Part shown: positions 1-9,850 of the stretch, piece by piece
How the letters are laid out: each line of letters starts with the position of its first letter
Position numbering within the stretch: the stretch's first letter is position 1
Assembly (NCBI RefSeq): GCF_030651995.1
Contig: NZ_JAUSBN010000052.1
Location: 61,824 to 125,823, forward strand
Direction: 5' to 3'
From: Reyranella sp.
Lineage (GTDB): Bacteria; Pseudomonadota; Alphaproteobacteria; Reyranellales; Reyranellaceae
Length of the DNA: 64,000 nt
The notes under the pieces: model-generated
What the model was told of the DNA's origin: nothing
The model's input: the letters and a program-made list of their open reading frames with translations, nothing else
The model's database searches: none
Program-made: the position numbers and the translations under genes

Positions 1-70
1 GTCTCTCTCGCACTCGTCGTAACAGGAGCCAAGCTGCCCTTCAGGCGTTGAGACCCGCAGAAAAGTCTCA

Positions 71-1513
71 TTGCGCATCCAAGGGACCCGCGTGCCCCCC
101 GCTCCCAACAAACTCCTCGAAGGTCCGATCCTCCGCTCGCTGCTGACGCTCGCCGTGCCGATCGTGACGGCGAACATCCTGCAATCCGCCTATCAGATCA
201 TCGATGCCTTCTGGGTCGGGCGGCTGGGCGGGGCTGCGGTGGCTGCGGTGTCGATCAGCTTTCCGGTGCTGTTCCTCACCTTCGCCATCGGCTCGGGCCT
301 GTCGCTCGCCGGCTCGACCCTGATCGCGCAGTATGTCGGCGCGCGTAACGACAAGATGGTCGCGCATGTCGCGGGCCAGACGCTGCTGATGGTGATCCTG
401 GCCTCGCTGGTGCTGGGGACGATCGGCTATTTCTGCTCGCCGGCGCTGCTGCGGCTGATGGGCGTCGGGCCCGACGTCTATCCTGGCGCGCTGGGCTTCA
501 TGCGCGTGTCGTTCGTGGGCATCGTCTTCAATTTCACCTTCTTCGTCTTCCAGGCGATCATGCGCGGCATCGGCAGGCCGGCCCTGCCGGTCTACATCGT
601 GCTGGGCACGGTGTTCCTGAACTTCGTGCTCGCCCCGCTGCTGATCTTCGGCTGGGGGCCGGTGCCGGGCTACGGCGTGATGGGCGCCGCCATCGCCACG
701 CTGATCACCCAGGCGATCGCGGCCATCATCGGCATCGCCGTCCTGCGCATGGGCCTGCACGGCATCCATGTGCGGCGGCGCGACTTCATTCCCGACTTCA
801 CTTACGTGAAGCGCGCGTTCTTCCTTGGGCTCCCCGCCTCCATCGAACTCTCGGCGCGGGCGTTGGGTCTGATGGTGCTGACGTTCCTGATCGCGAGCTT
901 CGGCACGCTGACGCTGGCGGCCTACGGCGTCGGGTCGAACATCCTGCAGGTCGTCATGGTACCGGCCATGGGCCTGTCGATGGCGGTCTCGACCCTGGTC
1001 GGCCAGAACATCGGCGCCGGCAATATCGAGCGCGCAGCGCAGATCGGGCGCCTGGGCGGGCTGCTCGGATTCGCGAGCCTCTCCGTCTTCGGCATCATCG
1101 TCTTCCTGTTCGCGCCCCAGCTCGTTGCCGTCTTCGTGCCGGGGGATGCCGCCGTCATCGAAGCCGGCGCAGGCTTCCTGCGCATCATGTCGCTCGCCTG
1201 GGGCTTCCTCGGCCTGCAGTTCGCGCTGACCGGCGTGTTCCGCGCCTCGGGCAACATGGTGCTGACCATGGTGCTCACGCTGGTGTCGCAGTGGGTCGTG
1301 CAGTTTCCGCTCGCCTATGTCCTCTCCAAGCACACGGACCTGCACGAGCAGGGAATCTGGTGGGCCTTGCCGATCGCCAACATCGTCACGGCGCTGATCA
1401 CCCTGTGCCTTTACGCCAAGGGCGACTGGAAGAAGAAGCGCCTGATCGAACCGGAAGACGAACTTGCCGGCAAGGTGACGGAAGACATCCTGGTCGGCGA
1501 GGTTTCGCGCTGA
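71..1513 (+). CDS. MATE family efflux transporter
   Basis: A 480-residue polytopic inner-membrane protein, the usual size for MATE exporters, which expel drugs or metabolites using a Na+ or H+ gradient. The N-terminal part (residues about 15-70) reads as a first MATE repeat, with the family-like stretches LTLAVPIVTANILQ and IDAFWVGRLGG. About twelve hydrophobic segments follow in two similar halves. The first possible start is TTG at 71, which has a poor ribosome site. GTG at 92 (codon 8) has AAGGGA six bases upstream and may be the true start. The gene ends 3 bp from the convergent EEP-family gene. The substrate cannot be told from sequence. Confidence 0.9.
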   Translation: MRIQGTRVPPAPNKLLEGPILRSLLTLAVPIVTANILQSAYQIIDAFWVGRLGGAAVAAVSISFPVLFLTFAIGSGLSLAGSTLIAQYVGARNDKMVAHVAGQTLLMVILASLVLGTIGYFCSPALLRLMGVGPDVYPGALGFMRVSFVGIVFNFTFFVFQAIMRGIGRPALPVYIVLGTVFLNFVLAPLLIFGWGPVPGYGVMGAAIATLITQAIAAIIGIAVLRMGLHGIHVRRRDFIPDFTYVKRAFFLGLPASIELSARALGLMVLTFLIASFGTLTLAAYGVGSNILQVVMVPAMGLSMAVSTLVGQNIGAGNIERAAQIGRLGGLLGFASLSVFGIIVFLFAPQLVAVFVPGDAAVIEAGAGFLRIMSLAWGFLGLQFALTGVFRASGNMVLTMVLTLVSQWVVQFPLAYVLSKHTDLHEQGIWWALPIANIVTALITLCLYAKGDWKKKRLIEPEDELAGKVTEDILVGEVSR

Positions 1514-1516
1514 AGA

Positions 1517-2503
1517 TCAATCCTTCTTCGCGTTCTGCACGATCTGCGACAGCCGCTCGCCGTCGATGTCGGTCTTGATCTGCACCCAGACCGGGAAGTG
1601 GTCGGAGAGCTGGTAGGTGAACTGGGTGCGCGTCATGTCCTGCCCCGGGAAGAGCTGCTCGATCGACGCGTCGGAGACATGGAAGTCGAGGATGCCACCG
1701 AAGTTGGTGAAGCGTTTCCTGGCCGTCGGCAGATGCAGGATGTGGTCGTAGCGCGCGTCCTTGCCGAGGTTCGAGCCCTTCACCGCGACGTCGCCCACCT
1801 TGAGTTCGAGCAGCGAGTCGGGCACCTGCAGGCCGCGCCGCGTCAGCGCCTTGAAGGTCTTGTCGTCGAGCGAGGGCGTGTTGAAGTCGCCCATCACGAT
1901 CAGGTCGTGATCCTCGACCGACTTGTCCTTCTGCCGCGCGTCGATCCAGTCGGCCAGCATGCCGAGCTCGGCTTCCCGGCCGGGAAGGCTGTCGCCCCAT
2001 CTCGTATGCGTGGCGACGGCGATGAAGTCGAAATTGCCCGCGCGGAACGAGCACATATAGGGCGCGCGCCAGAACGACAGGGCCGCCAGATATTCCGTGT
2101 CCTTCTTTGCGCGCGGCGCGTCGATCTCCGCGGCCAGCCCGTTGAACGTGACGGCCCGGCGATCGTAGAGAAAGCCGGTGCGCTCGCGGTTACCGCCGGC
2201 ATCGGACATCCAGTCGGAATAGACGAGGTCCCAGCTCGGTCCCAGGAACCGGCAGACCCTGCCGAAGTCCTCGAGATTGTCGCGCAACTCCACCAGCGCG
2301 ATCAGGTCGAACTGGCCCAGGATCTCGGCGATGTAGTGCAGCGCCGCCACCGTGCGACGCTTCTTGCCGAACTCACGGATGTTCCAGACTGCGACGTTGA
2401 TCGTCTCGTCGAGCTTCGAGGGTGGAATCTTCGCCGCGTCGATGCGCTTCTTCAGGGCCAGCAGGCCCGCCGCAATCTCCGGTGACACATCGCCATGGTG
2501 CAT
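1517..2503 (-). CDS. endonuclease/exonuclease/phosphatase (EEP) family protein
   Basis: A 328-residue protein of the DNase I-like/EEP fold. Metal and catalytic positions are visible in order: Asn in NIREFG (about residue 41), Glu in ALVELRDN (about residue 72), GDFNTPSLDD, and the C-terminal SDHFPVW with the expected catalytic His. I start at the ATG at 2503 (MHHGD); the reading frame is open further upstream, but that extension is low complexity and crosses into the divergent tetR promoter. There is no signal peptide, so it is probably cytoplasmic. Family members cleave DNA, phospholipids or phosphoesters, and the substrate here is unknown. Confidence 0.82.
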   Translation of the reverse strand: MHHGDVSPEIAAGLLALKKRIDAAKIPPSKLDETINVAVWNIREFGKKRRTVAALHYIAEILGQFDLIALVELRDNLEDFGRVCRFLGPSWDLVYSDWMSDAGGNRERTGFLYDRRAVTFNGLAAEIDAPRAKKDTEYLAALSFWRAPYMCSFRAGNFDFIAVATHTRWGDSLPGREAELGMLADWIDARQKDKSVEDHDLIVMGDFNTPSLDDKTFKALTRRGLQVPDSLLELKVGDVAVKGSNLGKDARYDHILHLPTARKRFTNFGGILDFHVSDASIEQLFPGQDMTRTQFTYQLSDHFPVWVQIKTDIDGERLSQIVQNAKKD

Positions 2504-2610
2504 GGAGCCCCGCTCTCGTCTTCGTGCAGACAGAGCGTAGAAACATCCGGCCGACCGCAACACGGCCCATCTCCGCATATCCCGCCGTCTGTTGCGGCGG
2601 AGAGCTTTGA

Positions 2611-2627
2611 TGTAAAGTTTCTTAACA
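2611..2627. promoter_or_regulatory. candidate TetR operator overlapping the tetR start codon
   Basis: The 17-bp imperfect palindrome TGTAAAGTTTCTTAACA ends on the A of the tetR ATG. Its half-sites and spacing (TGTAAA-N5-TTAACA) recur exactly at 3309-3325 in front of the next gene. This is what autoregulation plus one neighbouring target would look like. The pairing with the regulator is inferred. Confidence 0.6.
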
Positions 2628-3265
2628 TGAGCTGGAAGCGCAACGACCGTGAGGAGCGGAAGTACCACCACGGCAGTCTGCGCGAGGCGCTGATCAAGGC
2701 CGCCCGCGAGCTCATCAAGGAAAAGGGCCCGGCGGGCTTCACCTTCGCCGATGCGGCACGGTCCGCCGGCGTGAGCCCGGCCGCGCCCTACCGCCATTTC
2801 CGCGACCGCGACGCGCTGATGGCCGACGTGGCGCGCGAGGGTTTCGAGCGCTTTGCGGCAATGCTGGCCGCGGGCTGGGCCAACGGCAAACCCGATCCCG
2901 TCACCGCCTTCCACAACATCGGCAAGGCCTATCTCACGTTCGCGCGCTCCGAACCGGCCTATTACGCGGCGATGTTCGAATCGGGCATCTCCCCCGATAC
3001 GAATCCCGACCTGCGGGCCGCGTCGGAACGGGCCTTTGCCGTGCTGCGCGCCGCCGCCGATCAGCTCGTCGTGCTGCTGCCGGCCGCCGTGCGCCCGCCC
3101 GCGCTGATGATGAGCCTGCACATCTGGTCGATGGCGCACGGCATTGCCTCCCTGTTCGGGCGCGGCGATTCCGGCCGGCGCGCGCTGCCCATGTCGGCCG
3201 AGGAACTGCTCGAGTCGGAAGTGCTCATCTACCTGCAGGGACTGGGCTTTCCCACGTCGCGCTGA
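2627..3265 (+). CDS. TetR/AcrR family transcriptional regulator, WHG-type C-terminal domain
   Basis: A 212-residue regulator. Residues about 14-60 form the TetR helix-turn-helix (YHHGSLREALIKAARELI and GVSPAAPYRHFRDRDALM). The C-terminal ligand-binding half contains HIWSMAHGIASLF, typical of the WHG subgroup. The ATG at 2627 is chosen because the HTH then starts at the usual distance. The frame is open upstream, but that part overlaps the divergent EEP gene. A 17-bp palindrome overlaps the start and a matching one precedes the next gene (DUF2852), so it probably represses itself and that gene. The ligand is unknown. Confidence 0.88.
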   Translation: MSWKRNDREERKYHHGSLREALIKAARELIKEKGPAGFTFADAARSAGVSPAAPYRHFRDRDALMADVAREGFERFAAMLAAGWANGKPDPVTAFHNIGKAYLTFARSEPAYYAAMFESGISPDTNPDLRAASERAFAVLRAAADQLVVLLPAAVRPPALMMSLHIWSMAHGIASLFGRGDSGRRALPMSAEELLESEVLIYLQGLGFPTSR

Positions 3266-3282
3266 AAGTTTTCGCCGGGGCC

Positions 3283-3340
3283 TTGACTCCCCGGGTCGCC
3301 GACCCCAATGTAAATGTCGTTAACATTCACATCGTTAACA
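3283..3340 (+). promoter_or_regulatory. promoter/operator region of the DUF2852 gene
   Basis: A -35-like TTGACT lies at 3283-3288. The 17-bp palindrome TGTAAATGTCGTTAACA at 3309-3325 sits where the -10 region would be expected, so a bound repressor would block polymerase. A second, one-sided copy of the right half-site (TCGTTAACA) lies 15 bp further on, at 3332-3340. The half-sites match the tetR operator at 2611-2627. Confidence 0.55.
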
Positions 3341-3361
3341 TCAGCAAAAGGGGGCTCCCAC

Positions 3362-3784
3362 ATGGGCCTGATCGAAAAAATAGACGACCTCGGCAAGCCG
3401 GCGTGGATTGCGCTCCTGGTGCTGAGCTTCATCCTGTTCTGGCCCGTCGGCCTGGCCCTTCTCATCTATCTCAAAGGGAGTGGACGCATGTTTTGCTCGA
3501 AGCGCTACGGTCACTGGAACATGCCGGATGGCCGCTCGTGCCGTGAGGGATTCCAAGGCTGGAAGCGCCGCTCCGGCTGGGGCCGCAGCAGCAGCAGCGG
3601 CAATGTCGCCTTCGACGAGTATCGCGAGGAGACGATCAACCGCCTCGATCAGGAGCAGCGCGAATTCCGCGACTTCCTCGACAAGCTGCGCGCCGCCAAG
3701 GACCGCGCCGAGTTCGACCAGTTCATGGCCGACCGTCGCAACCGCCCGGCCCCCGAGACGCCGCCGGCGCCCAGCGCAGCCTGA
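3362..3784 (+). CDS. DUF2852 domain-containing membrane protein
   Basis: A 140-residue protein with one hydrophobic segment (residues about 14-40, PAWIALLVLSFILFWPVGLA). After that comes a short Arg/Gly/Ser-rich stretch and a charged, probably coiled-coil tail (residues about 80-120, rich in Glu, Arg and Gln), ending in a Pro/Ala tail. This layout matches DUF2852, a family of alphaproteobacterial inner-membrane proteins without an assigned function. The ATG at 3362 is preceded by an AAAAGGGGG ribosome-site region. Two TetR-type operator copies lie upstream and a clear terminator lies downstream, so it is probably a single-gene unit under the neighbouring TetR regulator. Confidence 0.8.
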   Translation: MGLIEKIDDLGKPAWIALLVLSFILFWPVGLALLIYLKGSGRMFCSKRYGHWNMPDGRSCREGFQGWKRRSGWGRSSSSGNVAFDEYREETINRLDQEQREFRDFLDKLRAAKDRAEFDQFMADRRNRPAPETPPAPSAA

Positions 3785-3814
3785 GACATTCGGACGAGAC
3801 CCGTCCAAGGACGA

Positions 3815-3842
3815 CGCCCGCGGCTCACACCGCGGGCGTTTT
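3815..3842 (+). terminator. rho-independent terminator after the DUF2852 gene
   Basis: A 9-bp perfect GC stem (CGCCCGCGG with CCGCGGGCG, loop CTCACA) is followed directly by TTTT. It starts 31 bp after the stop codon and lies just before the convergent gene's stop. Confidence 0.85.
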
Positions 3843-3844
3843 CC

Positions 3845-4546
3845 TTAGTGGTCGAGCTTCATCGGCAGACGCTCGCTCTGCGCCCGCTGCGCCAGCTCCG
3901 TCAGGACCGCAAAGGCATAACGCGCGCGCGCCTCCACAGGTCCGTCCTCGGTCGGCACACTTCCCCAAGCCGCCACATCGGCAGCCGATGCCTTCCAGGT
4001 TGCGGCATTCAGGTCGGCGAGCTGGCGACGCAGCGTCGTCACGGAGCCCATGACGACCCGCCGGCCCTCGACATCCTCGCCCTCGAAGGTGATTTCGAAG
4101 GCGACCGGCAGCCACATCTCCACGTTGCGGACAAGATGGGAATAGCGCGAGCGGAAGCCTTCCGTGGTCGACCGCATCAGCGCGACATCATGGTCCCATT
4201 CCTCCGGCAGGGTGTCAGGCAACCGCAATGTCGGGTTCTCGGCATAGGCCGCCCACAGGACGAGCGACCCGAATCCGTCCCAGCCGGGACGACGGGTGAA
4301 CCAGGGAGCCGCCTCCGTCTCGTCCCATTCGAGCGGCGCGACGAGGCGATCGCCCAGCGCCTTCGCAAGCGCGGCGCGCCAGGCGAACACCCTCAGTCGG
4401 ATACGATCCTGGCTCTTGGCCTCGGTCGGCTTGGCCGACCGAAGGGAAGGCGGCGCGCCCCGCTCACGTGCTGCCTTCTCGACGAGATTTTCCCAAGCAC
4501 CGGTATAATACCGCGTAAGCGACCCGACATAGACGTCGAGAGCCAT
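3845..4546 (-). CDS. hypothetical protein
   Basis: A 233-residue soluble protein that I do not recognise. It starts MALDVYVGSLTRYYTGAWEN and is rich in Trp, Arg and acidic residues, with no signal peptide, membrane segment or familiar catalytic motif. The ATG at 4546 is the only good start. It stands alone between a convergent terminator and a 185-bp spacer with lower GC (a TATAAT-like stretch lies inside the gene's 5' part, so it is not informative). Codon use looks like the neighbouring genes, which supports a real gene. Confidence 0.7.
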   Translation of the reverse strand: MALDVYVGSLTRYYTGAWENLVEKAARERGAPPSLRSAKPTEAKSQDRIRLRVFAWRAALAKALGDRLVAPLEWDETEAAPWFTRRPGWDGFGSLVLWAAYAENPTLRLPDTLPEEWDHDVALMRSTTEGFRSRYSHLVRNVEMWLPVAFEITFEGEDVEGRRVVMGSVTTLRRQLADLNAATWKASAADVAAWGSVPTEDGPVEARARYAFAVLTELAQRAQSERLPMKLDH

Positions 4547-4681
4547 GAAGAGATGAATTCCTTTCCGTACGGTCGCTGACGCAATCCGACATTTGCAGTT
4601 GTCCTACAAGTACAATTTCCGCGTGCAGGGACGCAATCGCAAAACGGCAAGATTCCTCTCAATTTCGGTTGTCGACATGAG

Positions 4682-4706
4682 TCGGGCGGGAACAAGCCCC
4701 GCCCGA
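4682..4706 (-). terminator. hairpin downstream of the Bug receptor gene
   Basis: A 9-bp perfect stem (TCGGGCGGG with CCCGCCCGA) with a 7-nt loop lies 26 bp after the receptor's stop codon. No U-tract follows on the minus strand, so it is a weak terminator candidate. Confidence 0.4.
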
Positions 4707-4731
4707 GTGCCTTTGTCGCTGGGGAACGCGG

Positions 4732-5724
4732 CTACTGTGGCTCGATGTTCAGGCCCTTCACCAGGTCGATCCAGATCGGTCCCTGCTCGGCCACGATCTT
4801 TTCGAAGAAGACGTGATCGCGGGCGGCATTGTCGATGCCGAAGGTTGCGAGGATCTTCTGGACGCGCTCGCTCTTGCCGCCCTCGACCATCAGATCCGAG
4901 AGCTTCTGCACGATCTCCTTGGGCATGCCCGCGGGACCGACCAGGCCAATCCAGCCCTGGACCTGGAACGCCTTGTCGGTCACGCCCTGCTCGTAGAAGG
5001 TGGGGACGTCGGGAAGCTTCTTCATGCGCTCCTTGGTCGGCACGGCGATCGGCCGGCCGTTGCCCGACTGCAGCACGCCGGTGGCGGCGGCCACGCTGCC
5101 GCTGCCGCCCTGGACCGCGCCCGAGGCAACGTCCTGCCACATCGGCGCCTCGCCACGATAATGCACCGCTTCCATGCCGAGCTTGTAATGGCGGTTCAGC
5201 GCCTCGACGGCGACGTGACTGTAGGAGCCGGCGCCGTAGGTGCCGAGGCTGGTCTTGTTGGCGCGGGCATAGTCGGCGAGTTCCGCCAGATTCTTCACCG
5301 GCAACTTGCTGTTGACGATCAGCGGCAGATGGCCCGCATCCATCCATGAGATCAGGACGAAATCCTTGTCCGGATCGTAGGGCAGTTTCTTGAACAGCAC
5401 CTTGTTCATGATCAAGGTCGTGGAGATCGTCCACATCAGCGTGTAGCCGTCGGGCGCCGCCCCTTTTACCTGCTCGGCGGCAATGGCGCCGCTGGCGCCG
5501 GCCTTGTTCTCGACCGTCACCGGCTGACCGGTCTTCTGCGAGATGTATTCGCCGTAAACACGGGCGAAGGTGTCGGTGAGACCGCCCGCCGGATAACCGC
5601 AGATGATCCGGATGGGTTTGTTGGGCCAGGCTCCCTGCCCAATGGCAGGAGCCGGCAGGGCCGCCGCAACGGCAGCGGCAGAACCATAACGCAGCACATC
5701 ACGCCGCGACGCACGCACGATCAT
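4732..5724 (-). CDS. Bug family (TctC) tripartite tricarboxylate transporter substrate-binding protein
   Basis: A 330-residue periplasmic receptor. The N-terminus carries a twin-arginine signal (RASRRDVLRYG, then an Ala-rich hydrophobic stretch and the cleavage-like PAIGQG). The mature part opens with WPNKPIRIICGYPAGGLTDTFAR, a typical Bug-family ligand-loop region, and later has AAEQVKGAAPDGYTLM. The ATG at 5724 has GGGAGG six bases upstream. No tctA/tctB membrane genes are nearby, which is common for orphan Bug receptors. It lies downstream of a CaiB CoA transferase on the same strand, so the ligand may be a carboxylate used by that enzyme (inference). Export would use the Tat system encoded at 59-60.7 kb. 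Confidence 0.88.
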   Translation of the reverse strand: MIVRASRRDVLRYGSAAAVAAALPAPAIGQGAWPNKPIRIICGYPAGGLTDTFARVYGEYISQKTGQPVTVENKAGASGAIAAEQVKGAAPDGYTLMWTISTTLIMNKVLFKKLPYDPDKDFVLISWMDAGHLPLIVNSKLPVKNLAELADYARANKTSLGTYGAGSYSHVAVEALNRHYKLGMEAVHYRGEAPMWQDVASGAVQGGSGSVAAATGVLQSGNGRPIAVPTKERMKKLPDVPTFYEQGVTDKAFQVQGWIGLVGPAGMPKEIVQKLSDLMVEGGKSERVQKILATFGIDNAARDHVFFEKIVAEQGPIWIDLVKGLNIEPQ

Positions 5725-5763
5725 CGATAGCCTCCCTGTGGCGCGATTTTTTTCGACGGTCGG

Positions 5764-5826
5764 GGCCGTCTGGGACGCGCCTGGGGAGAGCATGGCCGCG
5801 ATTTCGCATTGCGTAAAGGCCATGCC
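5764..5826 (-). pseudogene. remnant of a CaiB-type CoA transferase C-terminus
   Basis: In the spacer between the Bug receptor and the CoA transferase, the minus strand can be translated as AFTQCEIAAMLSPGASQTA. This aligns with the end of the adjacent intact enzyme, GFTQGEIEAMLKSGATRTA. At DNA level I count about 40 identical bases in the first 54 aligned. It has no start or stop of its own and is best read as a decayed partial copy. Confidence 0.65.
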
Positions 5827-5879
5827 GGCAGCACGGCCGCTCCCAAAGCGGCCGGAAGCTACTGGGTGTCGAGGCGGCC

Positions 5880-7073
5880 TTAGGCCGTCCTGGTCGCGCC
5901 CGACTTGAGCATCGCCTCGATCTCGCCCTGCGTAAACCCGGCCTCCTGCAGGACCTCGACACTGTGCTCCCCCAGACGCGGCTGCAGGCGGGTGACCTCG
6001 GGCTTGGTCTTGCTGAAGCGTGGCGGGATGTCGGTCATGCGCAGCCTGCCCTCGGTCGGGTGGTCGACTTCCTTCCAGAAGCCGGTCGCCTCGAGCTGCG
6101 GGTCGACGAACAGGTCGTCGAGCGTGTTCACCGGCCCGTGCGGCACGTTGGAATCCTTCAGCAACGCCACCCATTCGGCATTGGTGCGCTCGGCGCACAG
6201 GCCCGCGAGCGTCGAGTAATATTGCTCGACGTTCTTCAGGCGGTTGGCCAGGCCCTGGAAGCGCGCGTCCCGGGCGAGGTCCTCGCGGCCGACCAGGGTG
6301 CAGAACTCCCGCCAGTGGCTGTCGGTATAGGGCAGCAGCGCGAAGTAGCCGTCCTTCGACGGGTAGGGACGGCGCTCCTTGTTGAGCACGCGCTTGTAGC
6401 CCGCCGTATCGAGCGCCGGCTTGAAGGTTTCGCCGTAGAGGTGCTCGACCATCACGAACGAGACCAGCGTCTCGTACATCGGCACCTCGACCGACTGGCC
6501 CTTGCCGGTGCGCTCACGCGCGAACAGGGCGGCCAGCAGGGCGGAGACCACGCCGTTGGAGCTCGTCTTGTCGGCCACGATCGTCGGCAGGAAGCGCGGC
6601 TGGCCGGCCACGACGCTCTGGAGCGCGGCAAGGCCGGAACCGGCCTGGATGATGTCGTCATACGCCGCCTTGGCGCCCATCGGACCGGCGGAGCGATAGC
6701 CGTAGGTCGCGAGATAGACCAGGCGCGGATTGATCTTCTCGAACTTCTCGTACTCGACACCGAGGCGCTTCGCCGGCTCGGGCCGGTAGTTGTGCATGAT
6801 GACGTCGGCGGTCTCGGCGAGCTTGAAAAGGGCGGCGCGACCGGCGTCCTGCTTGAGGTCGAGCACGATCGAGCGCTTGGAACGGTTGCAGCCGAGATAA
6901 AAGGCCGACATGCCGGGATTGCGGGCGGGCCCGAGCTGGCGCGTCGTGTCGCCTTCCGGCGGCTCGATCTTGATCACATCCGCCCCGAGATCGCCCAATT
7001 GCTGCGCCGCCCACGGACCCAGCACGACGGTCGTGCAGTCGAGAATGCGAACGCCGTCCAACGGACCTGCCAT
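5880..7073 (-). CDS. CaiB/BaiF family (class III) CoA transferase
   Basis: A 397-residue enzyme, the usual length. It opens MAGPLDGVRILDCTTVVLGP, with GPWAAQQLGDLGADVIKIEPP following, the standard CaiB N-terminus. The middle contains GRKRSxVLDLK-like text and the VADKTSSNGVVSALLAALFARERTGKGQ segment typical of formyl-CoA transferase relatives. Such enzymes move CoA between acyl-CoA thioesters and carboxylates through a glutamyl or aspartyl anhydride. GGGAGGAA precedes the ATG at 7073. The Bug receptor follows on the same strand, so uptake and activation of one carboxylate is plausible. The substrate is not known. A decayed copy of its 3' end lies just downstream. Confidence 0.9.
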   Translation of the reverse strand: MAGPLDGVRILDCTTVVLGPWAAQQLGDLGADVIKIEPPEGDTTRQLGPARNPGMSAFYLGCNRSKRSIVLDLKQDAGRAALFKLAETADVIMHNYRPEPAKRLGVEYEKFEKINPRLVYLATYGYRSAGPMGAKAAYDDIIQAGSGLAALQSVVAGQPRFLPTIVADKTSSNGVVSALLAALFARERTGKGQSVEVPMYETLVSFVMVEHLYGETFKPALDTAGYKRVLNKERRPYPSKDGYFALLPYTDSHWREFCTLVGREDLARDARFQGLANRLKNVEQYYSTLAGLCAERTNAEWVALLKDSNVPHGPVNTLDDLFVDPQLEATGFWKEVDHPTEGRLRMTDIPPRFSKTKPEVTRLQPRLGEHSVEVLQEAGFTQGEIEAMLKSGATRTA

Positions 7074-7195
7074 CTGATGATTCCTCCCGTTCTTCCTTCC
7101 CGCTTACCACAAGTTGGTCACCATCCCAGGGCGAATTCACGGGCAACATCCTCCGCGCGCAGGGCGTTTCATCCTGCAGCAAAGGAGACCGCAAA

Positions 7196-7504
7196 ATGAA
7201 GATCGAGGTCCTGCGTCTGGCTGGTTCGCTCGCCGTGGCGGGTGCCGTCCTGCTCACCGCGTCGGCCGCGATGGCCGGCGACTGGAAGAAGGGCCGTGGG
7301 CATCACAAGCACCATCATCACCACTACTACGACCGCGAAGTCGTGGTCGTTCAGCCGCCCGGCCGCGTCTACTACGCCCCCCGCCCTGTCGTCGTTTACC
7401 CGGCCCCGGTCTACGCGCCACCGGTCGCCTACGCGCCGATCTATGGACCCGCCTATTCGCGCGGCGGAAATCTCAGCATCGGAATCGACGTTCCGCTGCG
7501 GTGA
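7196..7504 (+). CDS. small exported His/Tyr/Pro-rich protein
   Basis: A 102-residue protein with a clear Sec signal peptide (basic start, LAVAGAVLLTASAAMAG, cleavage after AMA). The mature part has a run of His and Lys (GHHKHHHHHYY), then Val/Pro/Tyr-rich repeats (VVVYPAPVYAPPVAYAPIYGP), ending SIGIDVPLR. The AAAGGAGA ribosome site at 7181-7188 supports the ATG at 7196. Many proteobacteria have such small Tyr/Pro-rich periplasmic proteins without known function. Metal binding through the His cluster is possible but not shown. Confidence 0.78.
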   Translation: MKIEVLRLAGSLAVAGAVLLTASAAMAGDWKKGRGHHKHHHHHYYDREVVVVQPPGRVYYAPRPVVVYPAPVYAPPVAYAPIYGPAYSRGGNLSIGIDVPLR

Positions 7505-7540
7505 CATCGGCAATGGCTCCCTCATTCGACTGAAGCCGGG

Positions 7541-7569
7541 TTGACGGGCGCGGCCAAATCGACGATTGT
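7541..7569 (+). promoter_or_regulatory. candidate leuA promoter
   Basis: TTGACG at 7541-7546 and the weaker GATTGT at 7564-7569 are 17 bp apart. Transcription from here would begin close to the ATG of the leader peptide at 7580, giving a leaderless leader peptide. Confidence 0.4.
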
Positions 7570-7579
7570 CGCGCCCAAC

Positions 7580-9479
<1,900 letters not shown>

Positions 9480-9484
9480 CGGTA

Positions 9485-9501
9485 CCGCCCGTTTCGGGCG
9501 G
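9485..9501 (+). terminator. hairpin after leuA
   Basis: A 7-bp perfect stem, CCGCCCG-TTT-CGGGCGG, begins 6 bp after the leuA stop codon. Only a weak GCGTT follows, so termination is likely but not certain. Confidence 0.5.
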
Positions 9502-9615
9502 GCGTTAGCATCCGGGCGCGCGGGAGACCTTCCGCGCGCCCCGCAATGGCCATGGACTGAAGAAGTGGCGCTTCCCGATCCTGTTGCGACACGCCGGCGG
9601 GCGGAAGGGCCCCTC

Positions 9616-9834
9616 ATGCGCGGCGCCCGTCACGTCTGGAACGCCGCGATTTCCCTCATGCTGGGCGCGATGATCGGCATAATCGGCCACCAGTTCGTGG
9701 CCGATGCCGTCGGACGGCTGTGGCCCGAGCAGGCGATGATCGCCGATGTCGTCCGTGCCACATTCTGGACACTGGGCATCGCCGCGACCGGCGTGTTGTT
9801 CTTCTCCTACTATCTCGACGACACGGGCCGATAG
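9616..9834 (+). CDS. small membrane protein, unknown
   Basis: A 72-residue protein with two probable membrane segments (ISLMLGAMIGIIGHQFV and FWTLGIAATGVLFFSYYL). The ATG at 9616 has GGAAGGG at proper distance. A GTG at 9565 would add 17 residues that do not look coding. It lies 16 bp before the PmbA-like gene and may be co-transcribed with it. I do not recognise the family. Confidence 0.6.
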   Translation: MRGARHVWNAAISLMLGAMIGIIGHQFVADAVGRLWPEQAMIADVVRATFWTLGIAATGVLFFSYYLDDTGR

Positions 9835-9850
9835 CGCGTAGAACGGCCTC

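Noticed and set aside
1-70. A gene end or promoter in the first 70 bases
   Set aside because: No frame, terminator or convincing promoter pair can be supported in so short a stretch.
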